A stretch of 64,000 nt of DNA from Ornithinimicrobium sufpigmenti (GCF_004322775.1 NZ_CP036403.1:1302001-1366000), one strand, 5' to 3'. Shown: positions 1 to 8,809, counted from the first letter of the stretch. Program-made: numbers and translations. Notes: a model not told the origin generated them from the letters alone.

Positions 1-802
1 CCGACAGCCGCGTCGCTGATCAGGTAGCGCTGGTCCTCCCACTGGTTGACCGGCCGGATGGCTCCGGGTGACTGGTCGGTGGCGATGATCTCGATGGCTT
101 CGCCCAGGCGGTCGGTGCCGGTGCTGTAGGGCAGCGGCACGACGTCCTGCGCCTGCTCGACGAGAGTGAGCACCTGCTCGGACTGCTCCTCGACCGCGGC
201 CAGCGCCTCGTCCGACGGCGCACTGCCGACCTCCTGCATGCGCAGGGCGATGAGCTCGTCGTAGGCCCGGGTCGCCTCGTCCCACGCCACCTGGCCGTCG
301 GCCAGGGTGGCGTACTCGCCGATCTCGCCCTCCGAGGGCGGCGTCCCGGCCGAGACGAGCGCGACCACCGCCGAGACGGCGACGACGCCCGCGAGCAGGC
401 CGGCCGTCCCTTGGCCCGCAGCCTGCCCCTGGGCGGCAGGGTGCGGGCGACCCGCGGCACGGTGTGCGCCGTGCCGCTGCGCTCGGCCTGCCGGCGCACG
501 CGGCGCTCGGCCGCCATCAGGTCTCGCTCGGCGTCGTCGATGCGGCGCTGACGCTCGATCAGCTCCTGCTCGGTGCGCCGCCGCTCCTCCTCGAGCTGGG
601 CCTCCGCGCGCTCCCGCTCGGCCCGGATCCGCTCCTCGGCCTCGGCGCGCTCACGGAGCAGCTCCTCGCGCTGGCGGCGCAGCTCCTCGAGCGTGGTGTC
701 CTCCACCTCGGGGCCGCGCTCGCCGATGACGAGCATGGGTGGCGCGTCGCCGTCCTCGTGCGCCCCGTCCCCCCGCCGGTCCTGGTCACTCACTGCATCC
801 AC
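1..802 (-). pseudogene. Coiled-coil single-pass membrane protein, frameshifted; 3' end beyond window
   Basis: This is the last visible gene of the telA operon. It starts at a GTG at 802. The first ~125 codons encode an acidic N-terminus, then a long Glu/Arg coiled coil (about residues 35-105) and a basic stretch. Near positions 395-405 the coding frame changes. Upstream coding is in one frame, but from there to position 1 the protein-like sequence lies in another: a hydrophobic helix (GLLAGVVAVSAVVALV) followed by an Asp/Glu-rich extracytoplasmic domain without stops. Restoring one base in the GGCCGGCC tract joins basic stretch and helix into a normal inside-positive membrane anchor. The break is therefore either a real frameshift or a one-base sequencing error. 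No family was recognised. Operon position suggests work with TelA and the AAA ATPase at the membrane. Confidence 0.6.
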
Positions 803-863
803 CCTTCATCGATCGGTCCGTTCCCCACGCTCAGCCCCGTGTCCACGCCCACCTGGTCCACGC

Positions 864-2120
864 TCAGCGGTAGTCCCGCAGCCGGCGCGTCAGGCCCGTC
901 CAGGCGAGCCCGGCACCGACCAGCCCGAGCAGGAGCGCGACGCCGGAGGTGATGCCGGCCGGCCGGCCGACGGCCGCGACCGCGGTGTCGAGCTGGTCGT
1001 CCAGCCGGTCCCGCAGGACGGTCTCCAGCTGGGTGAACGTCGCTTGGGTGGCGCTGACCGCCTCCCCGCCGGGCTCCGGGGTCGCCTCGACGATCTCCTC
1101 CCACAGGGTGCGGGCGTCCCCGGCACCGACGGCCCGTCCGGCCTCGGCCGCCTCGTCGGGCCACCGGTCACCCTGCCCCGGGGTGAGGGCATGCTGGGTG
1201 GTCCGGGCCTGGTACACCTCCTGCAGGGCGGTGGCGGCCGCCGTCGTGTCCGCGAGCCGCTGGTCGTAGGTGAGGGGCAGCGCGGAGGGGTTGAACGACA
1301 GGTAGGTCAGTCCCGCGGTGATGGCCGTGGCGAGGAGCAGGGGCACGTTGACGATGCGGCGGGTCCGCAGCGCCAGCCAGACCATGAGCCCGACCAGCCC
1401 GAGGGTGGCCACGGTGCCCACGGTGCCGGTGAGCATCGACCGGGACCCCGTCCGCAGGTCCTGCGCGTGGCGCTCGGCGACCTGGTCCGTGCGTTCGACC
1501 GCGGACCCCGAGACCTGGGAGGCCGTGCCGTACACCGCGGTGACGCTCTCCGAGCCTGGGGACGCAGCGTTCTGCGCGGCGGCGACGGCGCGCTCGGCGC
1601 CCAGCACGAAGGTGGACCACTCCCGGGCGATCTCGCCCGACTCGAACCGGTCGGTGCCGAGGGAGGTGAGGTCCGTGCCCACCTGGGTCACGGCGTCGTC
1701 GAACGAGTCTCGCGCGCCCTGCTGGTCGCCGCCGGCGATCCGTTCGGCCGTCCGCAGGTCGGCCTGCGCGATCTCCACGCCCGCGCGCTCGGCCGCCACC
1801 CACTGCTGGGCGATGACGTCCGGGGTGGCGTTCAGCCCGTCGGTGGAGAAGGTCCCGGTCGCGGCGACGCCGGTCAGCAGCACCGCCGTCGCGGCCCCGG
1901 CCCGGGCCAGGCGCAGGAGCCTGGGGGTGTTCCAGGACGACCGTGCCGCGGTGGGGCCCTGTCCGACTCCCTTGCCCTTGCTCTGCGCGGCCGGCTGCGT
2001 GTTCTGCTGACCCTGCTGCACCGGCCGACCGGCCGCTGCCCCCTGCTGGGCGGGTTGCGGGGCTGCTCCGGACTGCTGGGCGGGTGGTCCCTGCCCGGCG
2101 GGTGAGTTCGGCGTGCTCAT
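864..2120 (-). CDS. Multi-pass membrane protein of the telA operon, function unknown
   Basis: A 418-residue protein. It has a Gln/Pro/Ala-rich cytoplasmic N-terminus (about 1-70) and hydrophobic helices near residues 73-92, 231-251, 258-276 and 392-410. Between them lie two mostly helical, acidic segments (about 95-228 and 280-390) that look extracytoplasmic. The ends are basic (LTRRLRDYR at the C-terminus). I do not recognise a family. The start ATG overlaps the stop of the AAA ATPase gene (ATGA), so translation is probably coupled. The layout suggests a membrane sensor or scaffold for the TelA/AAA pair, which is inference only. Confidence 0.75.
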   Translation of the reverse strand: MSTPNSPAGQGPPAQQSGAAPQPAQQGAAAGRPVQQGQQNTQPAAQSKGKGVGQGPTAARSSWNTPRLLRLARAGAATAVLLTGVAATGTFSTDGLNATPDVIAQQWVAAERAGVEIAQADLRTAERIAGGDQQGARDSFDDAVTQVGTDLTSLGTDRFESGEIAREWSTFVLGAERAVAAAQNAASPGSESVTAVYGTASQVSGSAVERTDQVAERHAQDLRTGSRSMLTGTVGTVATLGLVGLMVWLALRTRRIVNVPLLLATAITAGLTYLSFNPSALPLTYDQRLADTTAAATALQEVYQARTTQHALTPGQGDRWPDEAAEAGRAVGAGDARTLWEEIVEATPEPGGEAVSATQATFTQLETVLRDRLDDQLDTAVAAVGRPAGITSGVALLLGLVGAGLAWTGLTRRLRDYR

Positions 2121-3784
2121 CGGGCCTCGTCATCGGGGGCGGGGTCAGGCCCGTCGTCCTCGGCCTCGGACGGCATACCCGCGTCCTCCACCGACAGGTC
2201 GACGGCGTCGCGGTCCTCGAAGTCCTGACGCTGCAGCGTCCGCAGCTCCTCGATGTCCACGTCCTCGATGTCCCGCAGCCGCCAGGCGTGCCGCCCGATC
2301 GCGGCCTCGAGCATGTTGCGCGCGAACCGGCCGTTGCCAAAGCTCGGGCCCCGCGGCGTCGCGGCGAGGATCTCGCGGAAGCGCTCGCCGGCCTCGGGGG
2401 CGATGTCGTAGTCCATGTTCTGGGCGAGCAGGGCCTGGATGGCGACGAGCTCGTCGTCGGAGTAGTCGTCGAACTCGATGATCGTGCGGAAGCGGCTCTC
2501 CAGCCCGGGGTTGGAGGCGACGAACTCGGCCATCGGCTCGGGGTAGCCGGCGACGATCACCACGAGGTCGTCGCGGTGGTCCTCCATCTCCTTGACCAGG
2601 GTGTCGATCGACTCCTTGCCGTACTGGTCGCCGTTGAGGCTGTACGCCTCGTCGATGAAGAGCACGCCGCCCAGGGCGGAGGCGACGACCTCCGAGGTCT
2701 TGGCCGCGGTCTGACCCAGGTAGCCGGCGACCAGCTCGCTGCGGTCCACCTCGACGAGCTGCCCCTTGGACAGCAGGCCCAGCGCCCGGTAGATGCCCCC
2801 GACCAGCCGCGCCACCGTGGTCTTGCCGGTCCCCGGGTTGCCGACGAAGACGAGGTGCCGGGTGAGCGTGACGACCTTGAGGCCGGCCTCCTGGCGCCGG
2901 GCGTCCATCTTCAGCACCGCGACCTGCCGGTGGATCTCGTCCTTGACCGCCTCCAGCCCGACGAGGGCGTCCAGCTCGGCCAGCAGCTCCTCGACGGTGC
3001 GCTCGTCCTCCGGCTCCTCCTCGGCGGGAGGGGCGGCGGCCGGGCCGTCCTGGGCCTGCCAGGTGGCGCCCTCCCCGGCGGACCCGCTGCCGGTGAGGGG
3101 ATCGTGGGGTATGCCGTACTGGCCCGGCACCTCGCTGGTGTCCGCGCCGGGCGCGTTGCTGCCGGGCTCGCCGCCGCCGGGCTGGCCGCCGCCCGGGGTC
3201 CCGGGCAGGTGCCCGAGCATCTCGCGGATGCGGTCACCCTGGTCCATGGCGCGGCGCAGCAGGTCGTTCGACCAGGCCTGCAGGTCACCCTGGTCGGCCC
3301 CGGCTCCGGCACTGCCCCCCGCGCCGGGAGGGTTCGCGGACGGTGGGGTCAGCCCCTCGGTCGGCGTCCCGGGCCCGTGGGCGGGGGCGACCCCGGCCGC
3401 GGCAAGCTGGGCACGGGCCACCGAGGTGGCCTTCCCGACCGCGACCGCTCCCGCCCCGGAGACCGTGGCGGCCGCGGTGGCCACGTCGGCCAGGGCCTGG
3501 GCGTAGCCGGCCGCACGAGGGCTGCCCTCGGCGACGAGGGTCGACAGGAGCGTGGTCGGGATCGAGGCGTAGCGCCGGCCGCGGGGCACGGCGGTGAAGA
3601 AGTCCTGGGCGGGGCGGCCCACGGCCTCGCCCCAGAGCCGGTGGGCACCGTTGGGGCCGGGCTGCTCGAGCACCGCGGCGGCCACCTTCTCGCCCTCGGA
3701 GCGCGCCATACCCTCGTCCAGCCCGGCCTCGCGGCCGACCCGGACGAGCATGTCGACGGCGGCTCGCAGGTCGGTGGCGCTCAT
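2117..3784 (-). CDS. CbxX/CfxQ-type AAA ATPase with long N-terminal extension
   Basis: A 555-residue ATPase. The C-terminal half is a CbxX/CfxQ-like AAA module: Walker A GNPGTGKTT near residues 315-323, Walker B with VLFIDEA near 374-380, a sensor-type segment VVIVAGYPEPM and a GLESRF arginine-finger region. Family members remodel protein complexes (for example Rubisco activases and type VII secretion EccA-like ATPases). The N-terminal ~260 residues comprise a helical domain and a Gly/Pro/Ala-rich linker and probably recruit partners. The gene overlaps its neighbours on both sides by ATGA. With telA and an xpaC-like gene directly upstream, the likely role is envelope or toxic-ion stress response. 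The substrate is unknown. Confidence 0.88.
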   Translation of the reverse strand: MSATDLRAAVDMLVRVGREAGLDEGMARSEGEKVAAAVLEQPGPNGAHRLWGEAVGRPAQDFFTAVPRGRRYASIPTTLLSTLVAEGSPRAAGYAQALADVATAAATVSGAGAVAVGKATSVARAQLAAAGVAPAHGPGTPTEGLTPPSANPPGAGGSAGAGADQGDLQAWSNDLLRRAMDQGDRIREMLGHLPGTPGGGQPGGGEPGSNAPGADTSEVPGQYGIPHDPLTGSGSAGEGATWQAQDGPAAAPPAEEEPEDERTVEELLAELDALVGLEAVKDEIHRQVAVLKMDARRQEAGLKVVTLTRHLVFVGNPGTGKTTVARLVGGIYRALGLLSKGQLVEVDRSELVAGYLGQTAAKTSEVVASALGGVLFIDEAYSLNGDQYGKESIDTLVKEMEDHRDDLVVIVAGYPEPMAEFVASNPGLESRFRTIIEFDDYSDDELVAIQALLAQNMDYDIAPEAGERFREILAATPRGPSFGNGRFARNMLEAAIGRHAWRLRDIEDVDIEELRTLQRQDFEDRDAVDLSVEDAGMPSEAEDDGPDPAPDDEAR

Positions 3785-4419
3785 CGGTCGTCTCCTAGGG
3801 GGCTGGGCGGGGTCAGCGGGTTGATCGCGCCAGCCGGGTCACCGGGCTCCTGGGGCTGCTCGGGCTGCTCGGGCTCCTCGGGCAACGGCGCGAGCGGTGC
3901 CTCGTCCTGCCCGATCGCCAGCTGTCCGCCGGCGCCGGCCGAGCCGAACTTCTCGGCGATGAACCGGCCCTGCGCGACGAGCTCGCGGGCGTCGTCGCGG
4001 AAGACCGCGTCGAAGACCCGGTCCATCGTCAGCCCGAGCAGGTCCAGTTGGTCCACGAGCACCAGGAGCGAGGTCTTGGCGCCGTCGACGGGCCGGGTGT
4101 CGGCGTACCGGCGGGGCAGGCGCTGGTATCCGCCGATCGCCTCGGGCAGGTAGTCGGTGGCGGTGGCGATGATCGTGTAGCCCAGGTCGCTACCGGTGAG
4201 CTTCTCCAGCCGGGGCACGGTGTCCCGGACCGTGTCGACCACGCGCTGGCCGCGAGCGGTCACCACCGAGGGCAGCGCGGCGGAGGTGAGCAGCTGCTCG
4301 GTCTCGTCGAGCGCGGCATACACGTCCTCGGCGGTCGGCGGTGCGGGCAGCGCCAGCCGGTCCTCGGGGGCGTCGGGCGTACGCCCCAGCATCCGGTCCA
4401 GCAGGGCGGAGAACGCCAT
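3781..4419 (-). CDS. XpaC-like protein of the telA operon
   Basis: A 212-residue soluble protein lying 3 bp after telA. Its middle part (about residues 30-160) is helical and resembles the C-terminal part of XpaC-type proteins: a segment with YLPEAIGGYQRLP, then an LLVLVDQLDLLGLTMDRVFDAV segment. The last ~45 residues are an acidic, Pro/Gln-rich tail. In Bacillus subtilis, xpaC sits beside the telA-like gene yaaN, which supports the assignment by context. The XpaC link is by pattern recognition and is moderately sure. The biochemical function of this family is not established. Confidence 0.65.
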   Translation of the reverse strand: MAFSALLDRMLGRTPDAPEDRLALPAPPTAEDVYAALDETEQLLTSAALPSVVTARGQRVVDTVRDTVPRLEKLTGSDLGYTIIATATDYLPEAIGGYQRLPRRYADTRPVDGAKTSLLVLVDQLDLLGLTMDRVFDAVFRDDARELVAQGRFIAEKFGSAGAGGQLAIGQDEAPLAPLPEEPEQPEQPQEPGDPAGAINPLTPPSPLGDDR

Positions 4420-4422
4420 ACC

Positions 4423-5658
4423 TCAGCGCCTCGTGGGGGGCACGTCCCCCAGGTCGAGCTCGCCGCCGACCAGGCGGGCGTCGGTGCGCTGCGCGCGGTC
4501 CAGGTAGGTGCGGGACTTCTCGACCTCGCCCTCGAGCACGCCGATGGTCTGGGCCATCCCGTCCAGCGCCTTGACGCGGAAGGTGTCGATGGCGTCCATC
4601 GTCTCGTAGATGTTGGCGAAGGCCGCCTGCAGCTGCTCCAGGCCGATGGTCGAGGACGCCGCCTGCTCCTGGATGGCCACCGAGTTGTCCCGCAGCATCT
4701 CCGAGGTGCGCTGGATCATCGTCGAGGTCGTCTGGTTCAGCGCGGTGATCTGGTCCAGGACGAGGCGCTGGTTGTTCAGCGCCTGGGCGACGAGTACGGC
4801 GGTGCGCAGCGCGGACACCGTGGTGGTCGAGGCTCGGTCAACACCCTTGATGAGCTCGATGTTGTTCTTCATGATGATGTCGATGGCCAGGTAGTTCTGG
4901 ATCGACACCGCGAGCTGGGTGAGCAGGTCCTGGTGCTTCTGGCGGACGTAGAACAGCACGTCCTCGCGCATCGCCTTGGCCCGGTCGGGGTCGGTCTCGT
5001 CCATCATCGCGATCTTGGCCGACACCTTGGCGTCCAGCTGCTCGGCGATGTAGACGTACTGGTTGAGCCGGCCCATGGCGTCCCAGAGCTGCTGCTTCTC
5101 CATGTTCAGGGCGGCATTGTCCTTGGCCAGCTCGTCCTGACCGTTGCGCAAGGAGTGCAGGATCGCGTCGAGGTGCTTCTCGGCCGACTCGTACTTCTTG
5201 AAGTAGGAGGTGACGCGGTCGGCGAAGGGCAGCCGCTCCAGCCACTTCTTCGGGCCGGTCGCCTGCTTGGGGTCGAGGTCCTCGATGGTGCGGCGCAGCT
5301 CGGTGAGGGTCTGGCCGACCTTGGACTCCTTGGAGACCCCGCCCTCCTGCAGCGCCCGGACCGGCGACTTCAGCAGCCGGTTGGAGGTCTCGGCAGCCGC
5401 GCGGATGTCCTGGTCACCCATGGTGCGCACGTCGGCCGCACGCTTGGCGAACTCGGGGGAGCGCGTCTCGGTCTCGGTGAGCCCCTGGAGGAAGGTCTCG
5501 ACCTTGGCGTCCAGTGCCGGCAGGGCCGCCGGGTCCACCGGCGGCGCCATCTTCGGGGCAGCGGTCGCGGCGACCGGCTTGACGGGCTCGGGCGCGGTGA
5601 GGGTCAGTAGCCCGGCCTCATCCATCGGCTCCGGTGCGGCAAGCGGCTGGTCGGTCAT
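4423..5658 (-). CDS. telA: TelA family toxic-anion resistance protein
   Basis: A 411-residue, strongly helical cytoplasmic protein matching the TelA/KlaA family (tellurite and toxic-anion resistance) over almost its full length. Recognisable stretches include the KKWLERLPFADRVTSYFKKY region near 135-155, the DVLFYVRQKHQDLLTQLAVS region near 235-255 and the NNIELIKGVDRASTTTVSAL region near 270-290. It is the first gene of a tightly packed operon continuing to the window start. GAGGAGACACG is placed well before the ATG. The ECF-type promoter 60-90 bp upstream suggests induction by envelope stress. TelA proteins affect tellurite, colicin and antimicrobial tolerance, but their molecular activity is unknown. 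Confidence 0.92.
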   Translation of the reverse strand: MTDQPLAAPEPMDEAGLLTLTAPEPVKPVAATAAPKMAPPVDPAALPALDAKVETFLQGLTETETRSPEFAKRAADVRTMGDQDIRAAAETSNRLLKSPVRALQEGGVSKESKVGQTLTELRRTIEDLDPKQATGPKKWLERLPFADRVTSYFKKYESAEKHLDAILHSLRNGQDELAKDNAALNMEKQQLWDAMGRLNQYVYIAEQLDAKVSAKIAMMDETDPDRAKAMREDVLFYVRQKHQDLLTQLAVSIQNYLAIDIIMKNNIELIKGVDRASTTTVSALRTAVLVAQALNNQRLVLDQITALNQTTSTMIQRTSEMLRDNSVAIQEQAASSTIGLEQLQAAFANIYETMDAIDTFRVKALDGMAQTIGVLEGEVEKSRTYLDRAQRTDARLVGGELDLGDVPPTRR

Positions 5659-5720
5659 CGTGTCTCCTCATTGGGTCGCGGGTGCGCCGGGGCCCCTGTG
5701 CAAGCCCGCGCGACGTCTCT

Positions 5721-5746
5721 GACGGGCCTATTGTGACCCAGGTTCC
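5721..5746 (-). promoter_or_regulatory. Candidate ECF sigma-E-type promoter of the telA operon
   Basis: On the minus strand the site reads GGAAC, then 17 bases, then CGTC. This matches the GGAAC-N16/17-CGTC pattern of actinobacterial sigma-E promoters. The predicted transcript start is about 55 nt before the telA ATG. Sequence match only. Confidence 0.55.
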
Positions 5747-5813
5747 AGCCTCCCACATGGGGGGCAGCCTCCCTGCGCGGATCCGGCGGTCCTGCCGCGC
5801 TGTTGCCCGCCTC

Positions 5814-5828
5814 TGTTCGGTGGGAACA
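5814..5828. promoter_or_regulatory. TGTTC-N5-GAACA inverted repeat between telA and the Crp/Fnr gene
   Basis: A 15-bp palindrome with perfect 5-bp arms, about 110 bp before the Crp/Fnr-type gene and 156 bp before telA. Its size suits a dimeric regulator, possibly the adjacent Crp/Fnr protein. The spacing differs from the SOS box (GAAC-N4-GTTC). Confidence 0.4.
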
Positions 5829-5938
5829 ATGCCCCGAGTGCTGCAGCCGTGCACGCCGAGAGCGACGAGAGCGTGCATGCCCGCAGCAGTGGGCGGGGCG
5901 CTGACCGCCCCTGCGATAGTGGGGCCGAGGAGGTGACC

Positions 5939-6664
5939 ATGCTGCATACCCAGATAAAACGGGCGCGGACGAGTTCGGTCGGCCCGGACGAGCTGTGCGT
6001 GGCCCGGGTGCCGCTGTTCGCGCCGCTGTCCCACGAGGACCAGCTCGACGTCGCCTCGGTGGCCCGCCCGGTCACGGTGACGAAGGGGGACCAGATCTAC
6101 GCCCCCGGGTCGCGCGAGGCCCAGCTCATGGTCGTGCACACCGGCCAGGTGAAGATCTCGCGGATCTCCGCCGACGGCCACGAGCAGATCGTGCGTGTCC
6201 TGGGGCCCGGCGACTTCGTGGGGGAGTCGGCCTTCGTCACCGGTGCGCGCCCGGACCACTTCGCCTCGGCCCTCGAGGACGGCAGCATGTGCGTCTTCCG
6301 GCACGCGGACCTGGGGCGGCTGATCGAGGATCACCCCGGGGTGGGTATGCGGATGCTCCAGGCCGTCAGCCGCCGCCTGGAGGAGACCGAGCAGCGGTTG
6401 GCCGCAGCCGTGTCGGGGGACGTGGCGGCCAGGGTCGCCGGCTACCTGCTCGGTCTACCGGGCGAGCACGTCGACGGGCGCCTGCAGGTCACGCTGCCGC
6501 TGGCCAAGAAGGACATCGCCTCCCTGCTCGACACCACCCCGGAGTCGCTCAGCCGCCAGCTGCGACGGCTCACGGAGACCGGGGTGATCGACCAGCCCGG
6601 CGGGCGGACCGTCGTCCTCGCCGACATCGACACGCTCCTCGACCTGTCGGCAGGAGCGGGGTAG
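5939..6664 (+). CDS. Crp/Fnr family transcriptional regulator
   Basis: A 241-residue protein with an N-terminal cyclic-nucleotide-binding-type beta barrel (about residues 20-135, including GDQIYAPGS and VLGPGDFVGESAF) and a C-terminal winged helix (about 150-235). The recognition helix lies in the DTTPESLSRQLRRL segment. I chose the ATG at 5939 because GAGGAGGTGACC precedes it; the reading frame is open further upstream but without a good ribosome site. Only two cysteines are visible, so an FNR-type iron-sulfur cluster is unlikely. The effector is unknown. It is divergent from the telA operon and shares the intergenic palindrome with it. Confidence 0.9.
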   Translation: MLHTQIKRARTSSVGPDELCVARVPLFAPLSHEDQLDVASVARPVTVTKGDQIYAPGSREAQLMVVHTGQVKISRISADGHEQIVRVLGPGDFVGESAFVTGARPDHFASALEDGSMCVFRHADLGRLIEDHPGVGMRMLQAVSRRLEETEQRLAAAVSGDVAARVAGYLLGLPGEHVDGRLQVTLPLAKKDIASLLDTTPESLSRQLRRLTETGVIDQPGGRTVVLADIDTLLDLSAGAG

Positions 6665-6736
6665 CGAGTCGCTACGGCATACTGCTGGGCCTGCCCACCG
6701 GGCGGTTCGTCGACGAAGGAGCTGAGGTGGCGTGAC

Positions 6737-7258
6737 GTGTGGGAGGTCCTGAGCCAGGACGCCTTCTGGAAAGACGTGCGCGGGGTGCGCTGGACCGAGA
6801 CCGGGACCGGGGCCAGGACCGGCGCCGGGACGGTCATTGGCGATGCCGACCGGGCAGGCCTGACGGTGCGCAACCCCTCGAAGCACGCGATCCAGCTGGC
6901 CGCCGTGGTCCTGCGAGGGGCACCCCAGGACGGGCCGCGCGCGCACTGGCGGCCGGCCGACCGGCTGGTGCTGGCGGCCAAGCGCGGGGAGCCGACCGTC
7001 CTGACCCGCCCGGTGCTGCTCCCGGCCGAGCAGGTCCAGGTGCGGCCCGGTCACGACCTGACCCTCGACCTGCCCGGGACAGTCCGGCCCGGCTCGGTCG
7101 ACGCAATAGTGCTCACGGGGTTGTTCGAAGGCAGGGCCGTCAAGCAGTGGCGCCTGGGTGAGCAAGGAGTGGTGGACGTGCTGCGCGACGACAGGGTGCC
7201 CCTGACCGCAGGTGACGGCTTCCGCGCGCTGCTGGAGCTCTTCGGCTCTCAGCGCTGA
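6737..7258 (+). CDS. Conserved hypothetical protein (173 aa)
   Basis: A soluble 173-residue protein starting at GTG, preceded by AAGGAGCTGAGG. It looks all-beta, with alternating hydrophobic strands (for example AIQLAAVVLRG and DLTLDLPG) and a C-terminal segment VDAIVLTGLFEG. I do not recognise a family and see no catalytic motif. It lies 72 bp after the Crp/Fnr gene and ends in a 10-bp convergent overlap with the DUF1905 gene. Confidence 0.65.
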   Translation: MWEVLSQDAFWKDVRGVRWTETGTGARTGAGTVIGDADRAGLTVRNPSKHAIQLAAVVLRGAPQDGPRAHWRPADRLVLAAKRGEPTVLTRPVLLPAEQVQVRPGHDLTLDLPGTVRPGSVDAIVLTGLFEGRAVKQWRLGEQGVVDVLRDDRVPLTAGDGFRALLELFGSQR

Positions 7259-7599
7259 GGGCGCGACGCGGGACGGAGGGAGAGCTCCACCTCGATGACG
7301 TCGCCGAGCTCGATGCCCTCGGCTCGACGCACCGCGTCCTTCAGCGGCACCCACCAGGTGCCCTTCCGCGGCCACAGCGAGGTGGTGAAGTCCGTGCGGC
7401 CCACGCGTCCAGCGACCGGGATCATCCCCCAGCCGTAGGTGACCTCGTGCATGATGTCCGTCAGCCACTCGCCCTCCTCCGGCGGCGCGACGACGAAGTA
7501 GAAGGGTGCCGGGCCCCGCCACTCGACCACCTCGGCGGAGAAGCTGAGGTCGGCGTCGTGGTCGGCGATGTGGTCGGCGTCGTGGTCCCGCCCGGGCAT
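7249..7599 (-). CDS. DUF1905 domain protein
   Basis: A 116-residue protein dominated by a DUF1905 domain: the WRGPAPFYFVVAP strand, the FTTSLWPRKGTWWVPLKDAV block and the ending ELGDVIEVELSL are typical. The family is a small beta-barrel fold of unknown function, often fused to or near YdeI-like proteins. The N-terminus is rich in Asp and His (DHDADHIADHDAD). The start ATG lies inside a GGTATGCC word. Convergent with the preceding gene. Confidence 0.82.
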   Translation of the reverse strand: MPGRDHDADHIADHDADLSFSAEVVEWRGPAPFYFVVAPPEEGEWLTDIMHEVTYGWGMIPVAGRVGRTDFTTSLWPRKGTWWVPLKDAVRRAEGIELGDVIEVELSLRPASRPQR

Positions 7600-7627
7600 A
7601 CCCGCACCCTAGCTCCGGCCCGACGGC

Positions 7628-7633
7628 TACGGT
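7628..7633 (+). promoter_or_regulatory. Candidate -10 box (TACGGT) of a leaderless cds1 transcript
   Basis: TACGGT lies 6 bases before the GTG start of cds1, the spacing expected if transcription begins at the start codon. No ribosome-binding sequence precedes the GTG. Confidence 0.4.
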
Positions 7634-7639
7634 GTCGGC

Positions 7640-8809
7640 GTGGAGCACACCGCGCGGCCCGTGAACGGGACCGGACCGAGCACGGACGAGCGAGTCCCAC
7701 GACCGGGCGGTGTCGTCCCGGTCGTCGACCGCAGCCCGGCCCGACCGGTCGACCGGGCGTGGGTAGACGAGGCCGTCCGCCGCCTGCAGGCCGACGCCAA
7801 CCGCAGCGCCGACACCCACCTGGTCAGCGTCAGCCTGCCGCCCGGCTGGGACGTGGACCTCTACCTCAAGGACGAGTCGACCCATCCGACGGGGAGCCTG
7901 AAGCACCGGCTGGCGCGCTCGCTGTTCCTCTACGCCCTCTGCAACGGCTACCTGCGCGAAGGGACGACGGTCATCGAGGCCAGCTCCGGCTCGACCGCCG
8001 TCTCCGAGGCCTACTTCGCGCGCATGCTCGGTCTGCCCTTCGTCGCCGTCATGCACCGCGACACCAGCCCGGAGAAGATCGCCCTCATCGAGCGGGAGGG
8101 CGGCCTCTGCCACCTGGTCGACGACGCCTCGGCCGTCTATGACGTCTCCCGCCAGCTCGCAGCTGAGTGCGGCGGCTACTACATGGACCAGTTCACCTAC
8201 GCCGAGCGGGCCACCGACTGGCGCGGCAACAACAACATCGCCGAGTCGACCTTCTCCCAGATGGCCCTGGAGCGGCACCCCGTGCCGGAGTGGGTCGTGG
8301 TGGGCGCGGGCACCGGCGGGACCTCGGCCACCCTCGGCCGCTACGCCCGCCTGCACGGACATGCCACCCGGCTCTGCGTGGTCGACCCCGAGGGCTCGGC
8401 GTTCCTCCCGGCCTACTGTGGTCAGGCCGCGACCGACCCGCCCGTCGGCTCCCGGATCGAGGGCATCGGCCGGCCGCGGGTCGAGCCCAGCTTCATCCCC
8501 GAGGTCGTCGACCGGATGATCGGCGTGCCGGACGCCGCGTCGGTGGCGGCCATGCTGTTCCTGGGGCAGGAGGCCGGGTTGTCCTGCGGACCTTCCACCG
8601 GCACGGCCATGTATGCCGTGCTGCGCCTGGCCTGCGAGATGCGGCAGCAGGGGCGCAGCGGCTCGATCGTCACCCTGCTCTGCGACGGAGGTGGTCGCTA
8701 CGCGGACACCTACGGCGACGCGGGCTGGGTGGCCGCCCAGGGGTGGGACCTGGGGCCCTACACCTCGGTCCTGGAGCGCGCCTGGCGCACCGGCGAGTGG
8801 ACCGGCTGA
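7640..8809 (+). CDS. cds1: L-cysteine desulfhydrase Cds1-like PLP enzyme
   Basis: A 389-residue fold-type II PLP enzyme of the cysteine-synthase superfamily. It resembles mycobacterial Cds1, which degrades cysteine to pyruvate, sulfide and ammonia. The segment around the PLP lysine ([19 protein letters not shown], Lys near 88) and the phosphate-binding loop region ([27 protein letters not shown]) are clear. It is longer than CysK/CysM and has the actinobacterial N-terminal SADTH segment. It starts at GTG without a ribosome site. The likely role is cysteine/sulfide balance and redox defence; substrate is inferred from family similarity. Confidence 0.85.
   Translation: MEHTARPVNGTGPSTDERVPRPGGVVPVVDRSPARPVDRAWVDEAVRRLQADANRSADTHLVSVSLPPGWDVDLYLKDESTHPTGSLKHRLARSLFLYALCNGYLREGTTVIEASSGSTAVSEAYFARMLGLPFVAVMHRDTSPEKIALIEREGGLCHLVDDASAVYDVSRQLAAECGGYYMDQFTYAERATDWRGNNNIAESTFSQMALERHPVPEWVVVGAGTGGTSATLGRYARLHGHATRLCVVDPEGSAFLPAYCGQAATDPPVGSRIEGIGRPRVEPSFIPEVVDRMIGVPDAASVAAMLFLGQEAGLSCGPSTGTAMYAVLRLACEMRQQGRSGSIVTLLCDGGGRYADTYGDAGWVAAQGWDLGPYTSVLERAWRTGEWTG

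Noticed and set aside
573..4153. Long plus-strand open frames opposite the telA operon
   Set aside because: Their translations are Arg/Gly/Pro-rich without family motifs, while the minus strand carries clear TelA and AAA domains; they are high-GC shadow frames.
5814..5828. SOS (LexA) box
   Set aside because: The actinobacterial SOS box is GAAC-N4-GTTC; here the arms are inverted in order and spaced by 5.
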